A stretch of DNA of 64,000 bases from Alistipes_A hominis (GCF_014288115.1 NZ_JACOOK010000005.1:124001-188000); one strand, 5' to 3'. Positions 33,835 through 42,746 are shown, counted from the first letter of the stretch. The notes: generated by a model from the letters alone, not told the origin. A program made the numbers and translations.

Positions 33835-33847
33835 TCTTATAACCGCT

Positions 33848-34993
33848 ATGAAAACTAAAATTCAGGAACTATTCAAAAAAATGTACGGCGACGGAGCGTC
33901 GTTCTTCGCTTCGCCCGGACGCGTCAACCTGATCGGCGAACATACCGACTACAACCTGGGATTCGTGTTGCCCGGTGCTATCGACAAGGCAATCTACGTT
34001 GGCGTCAAACCCAACGACGGACAGAAGTGTCGGATCCATTCGGTCGATTACGACCAGTCGATCGAAATGGATCTGCACGGCGAAAAACCGGCACAACAGT
34101 GGGCCCGCTACATCTACGGCGTAGTGCAGGAGATGGAGAAACGCGGGGCGCTGATCCGTCCGTTCGACATGACTTTCGGCGGGGACGTCCCGCTCGGCGC
34201 GGGACTTTCGTCGTCGGCCGCGCTCGAAAGCGCAGTGGGCTTCGCGCTCAACACGGTCTACAACCTCGGTTTTTCGCGCGAACAACTGGCCAAAATCGGC
34301 CAGATGACCGAACACAACTACGTAGGCGTGCGCTGCGGGATCATGGATCAGTTCGCCTCGCTGTTCGGCGATCACGGGAAGGTGATCCGGCTGGACTGCC
34401 GTTCGCTGGAATACAAACTCGAACCGTTCGATCCGACAGGCTGCAAAGTCGTGCTGTTCGATACGCAGGTAAAACATTCGCTCGCCTCGTCGGAATACAA
34501 CGTGCGCCGCGCACAGTGCGAGGCAGGCGTCGCCGTGATATTGAAACACGTGGGCGGCATCGAGTCGCTGCGCGACGTAACGCTCGAAATGCTGAACACC
34601 TACAAAAACGAAATGGACGACGTGGTTTACCGCCGCTGCAGCTTCGTCATCAACGAAAACCAGCGGGTGCTCGACGCCTGCGACGCACTCGAAAAGGGGG
34701 ACTACGCGACTTTCGGCGAAAAAATGAACGGTTCGCACGACGGACTGAGCAAATGGTACGAAGTGAGCTGCGAGGAACTCGATTTTCTGGCGGATCTCGG
34801 ACACCGCAACAGCGGCGTGCTCGGCGCGCGGATGATGGGCGGCGGCTTCGGCGGCTGCACGATCAACCTGGTGAGGGATGCCGCTTATGCCGATTACCTG
34901 GCCGAAGTCACCGACAAATTCACGCACCGCTTCGGCAAGGCGCCCCGCATTATCGAAGTCAACATTTCCCAGGGAGCGCATCAGATCCGATAA
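33848..34993 (+). CDS. galK: Galactokinase
   Basis: GalK phosphorylates galactose at C1 in the Leloir pathway. The 381-residue product carries the GHMP-kinase signatures: PGRVNLIGEHTDYNLGFVLPGAID (sugar binding), the phosphate-binding loop GGDVPLGAGLSSSAALE, GVRCGIMDQFASLFG with the catalytic Asp, and RMMGGGFGGCTINLV near the C-terminus. Length is typical. The gene follows truA by 13 bases and probably uses its promoter. No other galactose gene (galT, galE, transporter) is adjacent. A 42-bp perfect palindrome begins 12 bases after the stop and acts as the terminator. Confidence 0.97.
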   Translation: MKTKIQELFKKMYGDGASFFASPGRVNLIGEHTDYNLGFVLPGAIDKAIYVGVKPNDGQKCRIHSVDYDQSIEMDLHGEKPAQQWARYIYGVVQEMEKRGALIRPFDMTFGGDVPLGAGLSSSAALESAVGFALNTVYNLGFSREQLAKIGQMTEHNYVGVRCGIMDQFASLFGDHGKVIRLDCRSLEYKLEPFDPTGCKVVLFDTQVKHSLASSEYNVRRAQCEAGVAVILKHVGGIESLRDVTLEMLNTYKNEMDDVVYRRCSFVINENQRVLDACDALEKGDYATFGEKMNGSHDGLSKWYEVSCEELDFLADLGHRNSGVLGARMMGGGFGGCTINLVRDAAYADYLAEVTDKFTHRFGKAPRIIEVNISQGAHQIR

Positions 34994-35004
34994 CGATACC
35001 GATG

Positions 35005-35046
35005 AACGAAAGAGCCCGGAAGCGATCGCTTCCGGGCTCTTTCGTT
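35005..35046. terminator. 42-bp perfect palindrome, bidirectional terminator
   Basis: The 42 bases are a perfect inverted repeat with no central spacer; the arms read from AACGAAAGAGCCC inward to the centre GCGATCGC. In RNA this folds to a hairpin of about 19 pairs whose 3' arm ends CUCUUUCGUU. It lies in the 66-base gap between convergent galK and the outer-membrane barrel gene and can end transcription from both sides. The structure is unusually long and symmetrical for a terminator. Confidence 0.82.
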
Positions 35047-35059
35047 TCCCCGTCACACG

Positions 35060-36814
35060 CTAAAACTGCAGTTTCACGCCGGCGAGCATATTGATGCCCA
35101 GATCGCGGTACTGATTGTAACGGTAAATCCGCTGGTTGGCCAGGTTACGCCCTTCGAGGAACACGCCGATCCTCTTCGAAATGTTGTATTCGGCGCCGAA
35201 ATATACGTCGAATTGCATATCCACATGAGTCCGGCCCAGTCCGGCAGACGCGCTCGCCCCGTCCGTATACATAAACAAGATGTCGAAATCGCGCGGTCCG
35301 TACACGTCCACTCCGGTCTTGAGCAGCAATTTATCCCGGTAATTGTATTTCAGAGCGAGTCCGGCCGTCAGGTTCGGCAACCCGATATGGGCGCTCTGAT
35401 CTTCGATTTTTTTCACGTCGTAACCCCGGTACTGCAAATTGAACAGCAAGCCGAACGCGCCGGAAATACGTCCTTCCAACTCGGCCCCGATCGTCCACAT
35501 CGTCACGTCGCGCTGCGACACTCCGAACACGTTTCCCTGGTAAAGAGCCTGATACACATTCGCCCCGTCCCCCAGCAACATCAGGTAGGCATTCAATCCG
35601 TAATTCATGTTCAGATAGCGCGAAACGCCGCCGAACACATGGTACGCGAACGACGACGAAACGCCGCCCCGGATACCGATCCGACCGTTGTATTCGCTGG
35701 TATTACGCCCCGTAACGCCCTGCAACACGTAAGGATTCCAAGTCACCGTATTACGGTAACCGTAGTTCAAGTACTCGCCGTCGATCTTCAGATAAGGAGT
35801 AAAACCGTCCGAAGCGCGCCATTTGAGTTCGAACAGCGGGAAGAAGGCGCTTTCGCTGCGATCCCCGTCGTTGTCGAGCACGTAATTGGCCCCCAGTGCA
35901 AATTCCAGCTTTCCGCCCTGCAAACGGTACATCGGCCGTACCGTCAGGATATTATCCTTGTAACCGTCCAACTCGCCGCTGCCTTTATAAACATCGTAAC
36001 CGGCGTGCAGAGTCACCCCATGCCGCTGCCCAAAACGTTTTCCCAGATCGAGAAACGTCTTCACATCGGCCTCCTTCATGTCGAAACGATCCTGAAAATA
36101 AGCTCCCTCGGCGCCGAAACGGATATTGAAATAGGAAAGGTCTTCGAACGCATGTCCGAAATAGATTTTCCCGTGCACGGTCGAAAAGTTCTGCCGCAGG
36201 GCCGATGCCGAAGCGTCGATATTCCGTCCGGTAAAGTTTTCCAACGTCCAGGTCGTATCGTACCCGTAGCGGCTGATCTTATCGTAATCGTACCCCAGTT
36301 CGCCGCCGATCCCGAAACGGCCGAAACGACGCTCGCCGTACGCCCCGATCCGGTTGAACGTCTGCCCGGCCGGAGTCTTGATCCCGTTGTCGTTCTTGCG
36401 ATCGCTCCAACTGCCGTAATGGTTGACCAGTACGCCCCACTTGCCGTTGACGTTCTTCGTAGACGAAAAATAAGCGTCCACCACGCTCTGGAACGGAACG
36501 CCGACGCCGACTTTCAGGTACAACGGGCGATCCTGCCGGTAGTTGTCCAGACTGACCGACACCGGTTTAATCGGCGTCACTTCGAACCCGTAGCTGATCG
36601 GGTTCGGATGAACCTTGTAAGTCACCTCGGGACGCAGCGCCACCGTATCGTTCATATCGGGTTTAACATTCAGTTTCGATGCTTCGTTCACGGTCGGTTC
36701 GTAATCGCGCGTCACTTCCATCTGGCGGTTCAGATCCCCTTCTTCGGGCTTCTGCGCCCAGGCGGGACATGCGGCCACCGCCGCTGCGATCAGTATGATT
36801 GTTTTTTTCATCAC
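35060..36814 (-). CDS. Outer-membrane beta-barrel protein (TonB-receptor-like barrel, no plug)
   Basis: The 584-residue product has a signal peptide (KKTIILIAAAVAACPAWAQ), a polar N-terminal stretch with the notable segment MEVTRDYEPTVNEASKLNVKPD, and then about 450 residues of alternating aromatic and polar strands, for example KWGVLVNHYGSWSDRKN, typical of a barrel. It ends in GINMLAGVKLQF, a terminal Phe as recognised by the Bam machinery. Databases tend to call such proteins TonB-dependent receptors, but no plug domain is evident. The TPR-protein gene lies just upstream (22 bases), so the two probably work together in the envelope. A second ATG at 36811 is equally possible as the start. 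The function is unknown. Confidence 0.8.
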   Translation of the reverse strand: MMKKTIILIAAAVAACPAWAQKPEEGDLNRQMEVTRDYEPTVNEASKLNVKPDMNDTVALRPEVTYKVHPNPISYGFEVTPIKPVSVSLDNYRQDRPLYLKVGVGVPFQSVVDAYFSSTKNVNGKWGVLVNHYGSWSDRKNDNGIKTPAGQTFNRIGAYGERRFGRFGIGGELGYDYDKISRYGYDTTWTLENFTGRNIDASASALRQNFSTVHGKIYFGHAFEDLSYFNIRFGAEGAYFQDRFDMKEADVKTFLDLGKRFGQRHGVTLHAGYDVYKGSGELDGYKDNILTVRPMYRLQGGKLEFALGANYVLDNDGDRSESAFFPLFELKWRASDGFTPYLKIDGEYLNYGYRNTVTWNPYVLQGVTGRNTSEYNGRIGIRGGVSSSFAYHVFGGVSRYLNMNYGLNAYLMLLGDGANVYQALYQGNVFGVSQRDVTMWTIGAELEGRISGAFGLLFNLQYRGYDVKKIEDQSAHIGLPNLTAGLALKYNYRDKLLLKTGVDVYGPRDFDILFMYTDGASASAGLGRTHVDMQFDVYFGAEYNISKRIGVFLEGRNLANQRIYRYNQYRDLGINMLAGVKLQF

Positions 36815-36836
36815 TCTCTGTCGGTTACTTTAAAAT

Positions 36837-39824
36837 CTATTTCAATGCGTCCATTTTCTGCTGCGCCTCGGCTACGACGCCGTCATTCTTGTCGGAATAG
36901 CCGTCCACGATACTTTTATAGGTGGCTTTGGCCTGGAACGCGTCGTTCTGCTTGACGTAAATGTCGCCGAGAATCAGAAAGGCCTTTCCCATCCAGTACT
37001 CGTACGGCAGGTTCTTTTCGGAGAACGCGAACACTTCCTTCTCGGCCTCTTTCAGTTTGTTCTGCTTGAACAGGATCGAAACGATCTGGTAACGCGCCTC
37101 GGCCGCATCCCGCGTACGGGCGTCGATCATCTTGCGGTAGTGCGCCAGCGCCCCGTTGTCGTCCCCGGCGGCTTGTAGCGCGCGGCCTTTCAAGAAATTG
37201 GCCGTATGCGCCAGATCGTCGGTCAGGTGGGAAGAAGCCAGCACTTCGTCGGCGGCATTGCCCGCGGCAGTCATATCCCCGGACGCCACGACCGCTTTCA
37301 GGTAGCCGTCCAACGCTTCGGATGCCACGTTTTTCTGCGGCGCGATCACGCTCAGCCGCTTGTACGACTCGGCTGCGGCCGCATAATTTTTATCCTCCAT
37401 CTGCATGGCTGCGGCTTTCTGCAGCGCCAGCGATTGGTAACGGTTGCTCGGCATGTTGCCGACCTCCTCGAAAGCCGCCAACGCCCCCGCACGGTTTCCA
37501 GCCTGCAGCGAACAGTCGCCGAGCGCATACAGCGCATCCGCCCGATAAACCCCTTGCGGATACTGGCGCAGGTAATTGTCCATCAACGGAAGCGCCCGCG
37601 TATAATCCCGGCTCTGGTAAACCCGGTTGGCCGCCATGAACGAAAGCGAATCGCGCTCGACGACCGTCACGTTCGTCTCGATACCGCTCTGTTTGGCAAA
37701 AGCGAAATAGGTATCGACATCGTTCTTATCGACATAAATATTCTTGATACCGATCATCGCATCTTTCACCTGCGGCGAAGAGGGATAGTTGTCGACCACC
37801 TTCTTGTAATATTTCAACGCTTCGTCGTTTTTGCCGAGATTTTGGTAAATCAGTCCCAACTCGGACAGGGCGCTCACGGCGAACGGCGACTGCGGATAAC
37901 CGTCCACCAGGCGTTTCAGTACGGCGGCGCCGTCGTTGAAGCGTTCACGGCGCACGTAGGTGCGCCCCAACTCGAACATCGCGTCGTCGACGTAGTCGCT
38001 CTTGCCGTCGCCGATAATCGCGATCAGCGACTCGACCTTGCGGTCGTACTTATCAACCAGACCGAGCATCACGGCCCGCTGGAACCGGGCGTAATCGGCC
38101 CCGACCGTGGACAGGCTGATCGCCTTGTCGTAATTTTCGATCGCCTTGTAGTACTCGCGTTGGGCGAAAGCGATGTCACCCAACCGGTTGAAAGCGTCCG
38201 CCCGCAAATCGTCCTTGGCGGGATAAGCGTTCAGGAAACTATTGAACCTCGCGGCGGCCTTGTCCCACTGCTTGGCATTGAAATAACAGTATCCCAAGTT
38301 GTATTGCGCCATCCGGTTCTCTCGCTCGTTACTCGGAGAAAGCGCCACATAAGCCTCGTAAAGCGGCTGCGCTTTGGCGTAATCCCCTTTGCGGACATAG
38401 GTTTCGGCCCGCCAGAATTTGGTCAGCGCCGTATACTTGGCCGTATATCTATTGGCGTCGGCCACATCGAGCAATTCGAGCGTCCGGTCGTAGTCGCCGG
38501 CCTCGAAACACTCCAGCGCACGGAAATAAGCGATCTTCTGCAACGCCATCTTCACGTTGTTGTCCGGATCGGGCAACTGGCGGATCGCCTCGTAAGCCGC
38601 ATTGTAGTTGCGGGAATTGAAATAGGCAGCCAACAGGATCTCGCGCGCCTCGTTGATCCGAGGCGAATCGGGAAATTCCTTGATATAATTATCCAACGTG
38701 GTGATCGCTTCGTTGAAAATACCGCCGCCCAATTCGTACTGCAACTTTCCGTAGTTGAACATGGCCTCTTCGCGGATCGCCTGGTCGAAATCGTCCGAAG
38801 CGGCCAGCGCGAAAGCGCTCATCGCTTTTTTCTTGTCCCCCATCTGCAGGTAAGCGTCGCCGAGGTGGAAGCTGGCGTTCTGAGCCAGTTCGTCGCCGCC
38901 CGAAGCGACCTGCGTGAGCCGGTCGATCGCTTTCGGATAGTCGCGGTCGACGTAATTGCAGTAACCGGCCAGGTAAAGCTCCTCGCGCCCCATCTCACCG
39001 CCCAATTTGGCGTAATTGTCCATATAGGCCAGCGCCTTCGGATAGTCGCCCAGGTGGAAATAAGCTTCGCTGACGATCCGCGAAATCTCTTGTTGACGGG
39101 CTTCGGTCGCCTTGGCCAGCAACGGAATCCCGTTAGCCACCACGTAGTCGTAATTGTTCTCCCGGAACTCGATCTGCAACAGGTAAAACGGAATGATCGG
39201 TTCGTAAGCCGGATTGTCCGCGATCGACGCGAACTCCCGCTTGGCCGCCTGCAGATCGCCGCGGGAATAGTCGATATAAGCGATGTAATACGTGGCGTGC
39301 GGCTTATACTGCGGATCGGTATTGCAGTTCTTGAAATAGCCGTAGGCCTTGTCGGTGTCCCCGCACATGTAGGCGGCATATCCCGTCCGGAAATTATATT
39401 CGTCGAAACGCGAAAAGTCGAGCTCATAGGGATCGACCTGTTGGTACTGCGCATAGGCGGCCTGGTAATCGCCCTCCTCGTGCAACAGCGTGCCGAGCGA
39501 AAACCGGATGTCGTTCGCATAGATCGAACCCGGATACTCCAGAATGAAACGGTCGAGCATCTCGCGGGCGTTTCCCTGCCGCATCTCGGCGGCGCACAAA
39601 GCTATGTAATAAGCCGCCCGCTCCGAAAACCCGACATCGTCGGCGCCTGCGCCGCGGGCCGCCTTCTCGAACTCGGTCTGCGCAGCGGAGTATTTCTGTT
39701 TTTCGTAAAGGGCTATACCCTTATCGTAATGGGATTGCGCCTCGCGCGGCGCGGCTTCTATCTGAGAAACAGGAGCCGCCAGCAACAACAGCGCGGCCCC
39801 GAAACTCAACATTTTTTTTCTCAT
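36837..39824 (-). CDS. Large tetratricopeptide-repeat periplasmic protein
   Basis: From the ATG at 39824 the product has 995 residues with a signal peptide (MRKKMLSFGAALLLLAAPVSQIEA). The rest is a near-continuous array of TPR-like helical pairs; repeats such as AQSHYDKGIALYEKQKYSAAQTEFEKAA, ALKYYKKVVDNYPSSPQVKDAM and ADALYALGDCSLQAGNRAGALAAFEE are easy to see. The start is supported by an exact TAACTTTG promoter element 24 bases before it. A longer reading from 39869 would begin upstream of that promoter. The gene is followed after 22 bases by an outer-membrane barrel gene, so the protein may be a periplasmic scaffold or a partner of that barrel. No enzymatic motif was seen. Confidence 0.88.
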   Translation of the reverse strand: MRKKMLSFGAALLLLAAPVSQIEAAPREAQSHYDKGIALYEKQKYSAAQTEFEKAARGAGADDVGFSERAAYYIALCAAEMRQGNAREMLDRFILEYPGSIYANDIRFSLGTLLHEEGDYQAAYAQYQQVDPYELDFSRFDEYNFRTGYAAYMCGDTDKAYGYFKNCNTDPQYKPHATYYIAYIDYSRGDLQAAKREFASIADNPAYEPIIPFYLLQIEFRENNYDYVVANGIPLLAKATEARQQEISRIVSEAYFHLGDYPKALAYMDNYAKLGGEMGREELYLAGYCNYVDRDYPKAIDRLTQVASGGDELAQNASFHLGDAYLQMGDKKKAMSAFALAASDDFDQAIREEAMFNYGKLQYELGGGIFNEAITTLDNYIKEFPDSPRINEAREILLAAYFNSRNYNAAYEAIRQLPDPDNNVKMALQKIAYFRALECFEAGDYDRTLELLDVADANRYTAKYTALTKFWRAETYVRKGDYAKAQPLYEAYVALSPSNERENRMAQYNLGYCYFNAKQWDKAAARFNSFLNAYPAKDDLRADAFNRLGDIAFAQREYYKAIENYDKAISLSTVGADYARFQRAVMLGLVDKYDRKVESLIAIIGDGKSDYVDDAMFELGRTYVRRERFNDGAAVLKRLVDGYPQSPFAVSALSELGLIYQNLGKNDEALKYYKKVVDNYPSSPQVKDAMIGIKNIYVDKNDVDTYFAFAKQSGIETNVTVVERDSLSFMAANRVYQSRDYTRALPLMDNYLRQYPQGVYRADALYALGDCSLQAGNRAGALAAFEEVGNMPSNRYQSLALQKAAAMQMEDKNYAAAAESYKRLSVIAPQKNVASEALDGYLKAVVASGDMTAAGNAADEVLASSHLTDDLAHTANFLKGRALQAAGDDNGALAHYRKMIDARTRDAAEARYQIVSILFKQNKLKEAEKEVFAFSEKNLPYEYWMGKAFLILGDIYVKQNDAFQAKATYKSIVDGYSDKNDGVVAEAQQKMDALK

Positions 39825-39847
39825 ATCGGTTCTTGTTATCAGCTCGG

Positions 39848-39855
39848 CAAAGTTA
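39848..39855 (-). promoter_or_regulatory. Promoter -7 element for the TPR-barrel operon
   Basis: The minus strand reads TAACTTTG, an exact TAnnTTTG match, 24 bases before the ATG at 39824. This separates the operon from rsmH upstream on the same strand. Confidence 0.6.
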
Positions 39856-39941
39856 ACAAAATTTATCAATAGCCTTCCCGGCGACAGGCTAAAATATACA
39901 GTAAAATCGCCGATCGTGCGGAATCCGGTTCTTTCGGACGA

Positions 39942-40844
39942 TCAGCGTTTTTCGGCGGCCCGCAGTTTGGCGCTCCGCGAACGCGGGTTCCGTTCGGTCT
40001 CTTCGGCGGACGGAACGATCGCCTTGCGTACGACCAGTTCCCAGGGCGTCCGGGGCCGTCCGTAAAAATCCTTCTCCGGTTTGCCCGTGAAATTTCCGCT
40101 ACGCATGAAATTTTTGACGAGCCGGTCTTCGAGCGAATGATAAGTGATCACCACCAACCGTCCCCCGGGACGCAGTACGCGGAGCGCCTGTTCGAGCATC
40201 ATCTCCAGCGCATCCATCTCGCCGTTCACCTCGATGCGGATCGCCTGGAACAGCTTGGCCAGAAACTTACTGTCCGCCCCGCGCGGGGTTACCGGCGCAA
40301 CCGCTTCGATCAGGTCGCTGATCGAAGCGAGCGGCCGCTCGCGGCGCACCCGCTCGATGCATCCTGCGATCCGGTGCGGAGCGTCCAGTTCGCCGTAATC
40401 CCGGAAAATCCGGATCAATTTTCCCGTTTCGTAACGGTTCACTACGTCCGCGGCCGAAAGCCGGGCACGCTGATTCATCCGCATGTCGAGCGGAGCGTCG
40501 AAACGGAACGAGAATCCGCGCTGCCGCGTATCGAAATGGTGCGACGACACGCCCAGATCGGCCAGCACCCCGTCCACCTGTTCGTATCCGTGCAGGCGCA
40601 ATTGCCCCCGCATGAAACGGAAATTCGATTCTATGAACGTGAAGCGGGCGTCGTCGGGGACGTTGCGGCGGGCGTCGCTATCCTGGTCGAACCCCAGCAG
40701 GCGCCCCTTTGCGGAAAGCCGCTCCAGAATCCCGCGCGAATGCCCGCCGCCGCCGAAAGTCAGGTCTACGTAAACCCCGCCTGAACGTATGTTCAGCAAA
40801 TCGATACTTTCGGCGAACAGCACCGGCACATGGTAGGACTCCAT
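39942..40844 (-). CDS. rsmH: 16S rRNA (cytosine1402-N4)-methyltransferase RsmH
   Basis: RsmH (MraW) methylates C1402 in the decoding centre of 16S rRNA. From the ATG at 40844 the product has 300 residues, starting MESYHVPVLFAESIDLLN; motif I is YVDLTFGGGGHSRGIL, followed by VLADLGVSSHHFDTRQRGFSF, a hallmark of the family, and LRPGGRLVVITYHSLEDRLVKNFM. Length is normal. In most bacteria rsmH belongs to the dcw cell-wall/division cluster after mraZ and before ftsL; here its neighbours are a TPR-protein gene and a divergent acyltransferase gene, so it is detached from that cluster. A CAAGGTTA (minus: TAACCTTG) just before the ATG is too close to be a convincing promoter. Confidence 0.97.
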   Translation of the reverse strand: MESYHVPVLFAESIDLLNIRSGGVYVDLTFGGGGHSRGILERLSAKGRLLGFDQDSDARRNVPDDARFTFIESNFRFMRGQLRLHGYEQVDGVLADLGVSSHHFDTRQRGFSFRFDAPLDMRMNQRARLSAADVVNRYETGKLIRIFRDYGELDAPHRIAGCIERVRRERPLASISDLIEAVAPVTPRGADSKFLAKLFQAIRIEVNGEMDALEMMLEQALRVLRPGGRLVVITYHSLEDRLVKNFMRSGNFTGKPEKDFYGRPRTPWELVVRKAIVPSAEETERNPRSRSAKLRAAEKR

Positions 40845-40918
40845 AACGACAAGGTTAAAATTTCGCGGATAAAAGTACAAAATTTACCCGAAACCGTTCC
40901 AATGAACCGGGAATATCT

Positions 40919-40926
40919 TAATTTTG
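40919..40926 (+). promoter_or_regulatory. Promoter -7 element for the glsA-like gene
   Basis: TAATTTTG is an exact TAnnTTTG match, 21 bases before the ATG at 40947. It argues against the earlier in-frame ATGs at 40830 and 40902, which lie upstream of it. Confidence 0.6.
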
Positions 40927-40946
40927 CGCAAAATCAACCCAACGTG

Positions 40947-41783
40947 ATGTCCGACGAGAAAACGCTTACCGTCGATCTGGAGAAAGTGATCCGGGATAAA
41001 AATCCGGCGCTGGCGCGTTTGTTACCGCGCTTCGTAGTGGCCTATCTGAAACGCACGATCCACCAGGACGAAATCAACCGTATTTTGCAGGCTTATTCGC
41101 ACCTCGAACCGATCCCGTTCATCCGCGCGGCGCTGGCGGATATGGGTATCCGTTACCGGGCGGTCGGGCTCGAAAAGCTGCCGCGCGAAGGACGCTACCT
41201 GTTCGCTTCGAACCATCCGTTCGGCGGCATGGACGGCATGATGCTGTGCGACGAACTGGAGCGCCATTTCGGATCGGTCAAAATCATCGTCAACGACCTG
41301 TTGATGCACCTCACGCCGCTCAATCCGCTCTTCATCCCGGTCAACAAGCACGGCCGGCAGAAGGCGCAGTACGCCGAACTGCTCCGGGAAAACCTGCAAA
41401 GCGACGTGCAGGTCGCCACGTTCCCGGCCGGGCTCTGCTCGCGCCGGCACCGGGGCGTCGTGCGGGATTGCCCGTGGCGACCCAGTTTCATCAAAAACGC
41501 GATCGAAAGCCGCCGCGACGTCGTTCCGGTCTATTTCGAAGGGGAACTGTCGTCTTTTTTTTACAACCTGTCCAACTTCCGCACCGCCGTGGGCATCCGG
41601 GCCAATCTCGAAATGCTCTACCTGCCCGACGAGATGTTCCGCCAGCGAGGAAAAGATTTCCGCATCCGCTTCGGAAAACCGGTGCCGTGGCAGCGGCTCG
41701 ACGACGGGAAGCCCGCGAAAGTATGGGCGGAACGGCTCCGGGAATACGTATATAAACTTAAAAACGAACAAAAAAACGGCTAA
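40947..41783 (+). CDS. glsA: PlsC-like acyltransferase, GlsA-type (glycine lipid O-acyltransferase)
   Basis: The 278-residue protein carries the acyltransferase block FASNHPFGGMDGMM (His90, Asp96). This is an H-x5-D arrangement rather than the usual H-x4-D, as I recall for this Bacteroidetes subgroup. The acceptor-binding region NPLFIPVNKHGRQKAQ and the segment VATFPAGLCSRRHRGVVRD follow. With the GNAT-type gene right after it (54 bases), the pair matches GlsA and GlsB of Bacteroides thetaiotaomicron, which make N-acyl-3-acyloxy glycine lipids: GlsB adds the amide-linked 3-hydroxy fatty acid and GlsA the second, ester-linked one. It should work at the cytoplasmic face of the membrane. The assignment rests on sequence type and pairing, so related aminolipids such as serine-glycine lipids are possible products. 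Confidence 0.8.
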   Translation: MSDEKTLTVDLEKVIRDKNPALARLLPRFVVAYLKRTIHQDEINRILQAYSHLEPIPFIRAALADMGIRYRAVGLEKLPREGRYLFASNHPFGGMDGMMLCDELERHFGSVKIIVNDLLMHLTPLNPLFIPVNKHGRQKAQYAELLRENLQSDVQVATFPAGLCSRRHRGVVRDCPWRPSFIKNAIESRRDVVPVYFEGELSSFFYNLSNFRTAVGIRANLEMLYLPDEMFRQRGKDFRIRFGKPVPWQRLDDGKPAKVWAERLREYVYKLKNEQKNG

Positions 41784-41808
41784 ATATTACTTTGTCGATT
41801 TGTTTTTA

Positions 41809-41816
41809 TATTTTTG
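41809..41816 (+). promoter_or_regulatory. Promoter -7 element for the glsB-like gene
   Basis: TATTTTTG is an exact TAnnTTTG match, 22 bases before the ATG at 41838, with TTTG at 41791-41794 upstream (spacing 14, shorter than usual). It would let glsB be expressed apart from glsA. Confidence 0.5.
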
Positions 41817-41837
41817 CTCATCCAATCAAAACACCCG

Positions 41838-42746
41838 ATGAAACCACTGATCGACCCCGTCCCGACCGATTTGATAGAAGCAGAATTGACCCGGGAACGC
41901 TTTCTGCGCCCGACCAATAACGGAGACAATGAAATATACGTCGTCACAGCCGGCGACAGCCCGAACGTAATGCGGGAAATCGGACGGCTCAGGGAAGTGT
42001 CGTTCCGCGACGGCGGAGGCGGCACGGGAGCCGACACGGACATCGACGAATACGACCTCGATCCGGAAGGATACCGGCAGTTGATCGTCTGGGATCCGAA
42101 ACAAAAGGAGATCGTCGGCGGATACCGCTTCATCATTTCGCATTCGTCGCATCCGAAATGCATGTCGACGGAACACTATTTTCGTTTCACGGACAAATTC
42201 CGCGAGGAATACCTGCCCTACACGATCGAACTGGGACGGTCGTTCGTACAGCCTCATTACCAGGGCTCGCGCAGCAACCCGAAAGGGCTTTACTCGCTCG
42301 ACAACCTGTGGGACGGACTGGGAGCGCTGGTCGTGAACAATCCGGACATGCGCTACTTTTTCGGCAAAGTCACCATGTACGGCTCGTACGACAAAGAAGC
42401 CCGCAACATCCTGCTCTATTTCCTGCGCAAACATTTCCCGGATCGCGAAAACCTGGTCGAGGCCATTCACCCGATCGTCCTCGATTTCGACGTCGAAAAG
42501 ATGGAAGCGCTGTTCTGCGGCGGCAGCTATGCGGAAGACTACAAAACGTTGATCCGCGAGATCCGCAATTACCGTGAAAACATCCCGCCGCTGATCAACT
42601 CGTACATGAGCCTTTCGCCATCGATGCGCGTTTTCGGAACGGTCGTCAACCCCGATTTCGGGAATGTCGAGGAGACCGGGATACTGATTACGATCAGCGA
42701 CATTTATCCCAAAAAATCGGAGCGGCATTTCAAAATAAGGAAATAG
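41838..42746 (+). CDS. glsB: GNAT-fold N-acyltransferase, GlsB-type (glycine lipid synthesis)
   Basis: From the ATG at 41838 the product has 302 residues. It contains IGRLREVSFRDGGGGTGADTDIDEYDLD, YRQLIVWDPKQKEIVGGYRFI and YTIELGRSFVQPHYQGSR, the acetyltransf_5/PF13444 arrangement seen in OlsB-like N-acyltransferases, and LYSLDNLWDGLGALVVNNP. Such proteins transfer a 3-hydroxyacyl chain to an amino acid (glycine or ornithine) to form a lyso-aminolipid; Bacteroides GlsB uses glycine. Databases often call the family putative hemolysin, which is misleading. It follows the GlsA-like gene and probably supplies its substrate. The last 60 residues (NSYMSLSPSMRVFGTVVNPDFGNVEETGILI) are conserved in this type. 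Confidence 0.82.
   Translation: MKPLIDPVPTDLIEAELTRERFLRPTNNGDNEIYVVTAGDSPNVMREIGRLREVSFRDGGGGTGADTDIDEYDLDPEGYRQLIVWDPKQKEIVGGYRFIISHSSHPKCMSTEHYFRFTDKFREEYLPYTIELGRSFVQPHYQGSRSNPKGLYSLDNLWDGLGALVVNNPDMRYFFGKVTMYGSYDKEARNILLYFLRKHFPDRENLVEAIHPIVLDFDVEKMEALFCGGSYAEDYKTLIREIRNYRENIPPLINSYMSLSPSMRVFGTVVNPDFGNVEETGILITISDIYPKKSERHFKIRK

Noticed and set aside
35060..36814. Calling the barrel a TonB-dependent receptor
   Set aside because: Only the barrel-like part is visible; no TonB box or plug domain could be identified.
37206..39872. Open frame of 888 codons on the plus strand opposite the TPR gene
   Set aside because: It is the antisense of a long GC-rich gene with strong codon bias; the translation shows no recognisable domain and no promoter. 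The same applies to long antisense frames at 35213-36955, 56518-58620, 7320-8570 and 28589-29914.
41838..42746. Hemolysin function
   Set aside because: That label comes from old database entries; the fold and the partner gene indicate an aminolipid N-acyltransferase.
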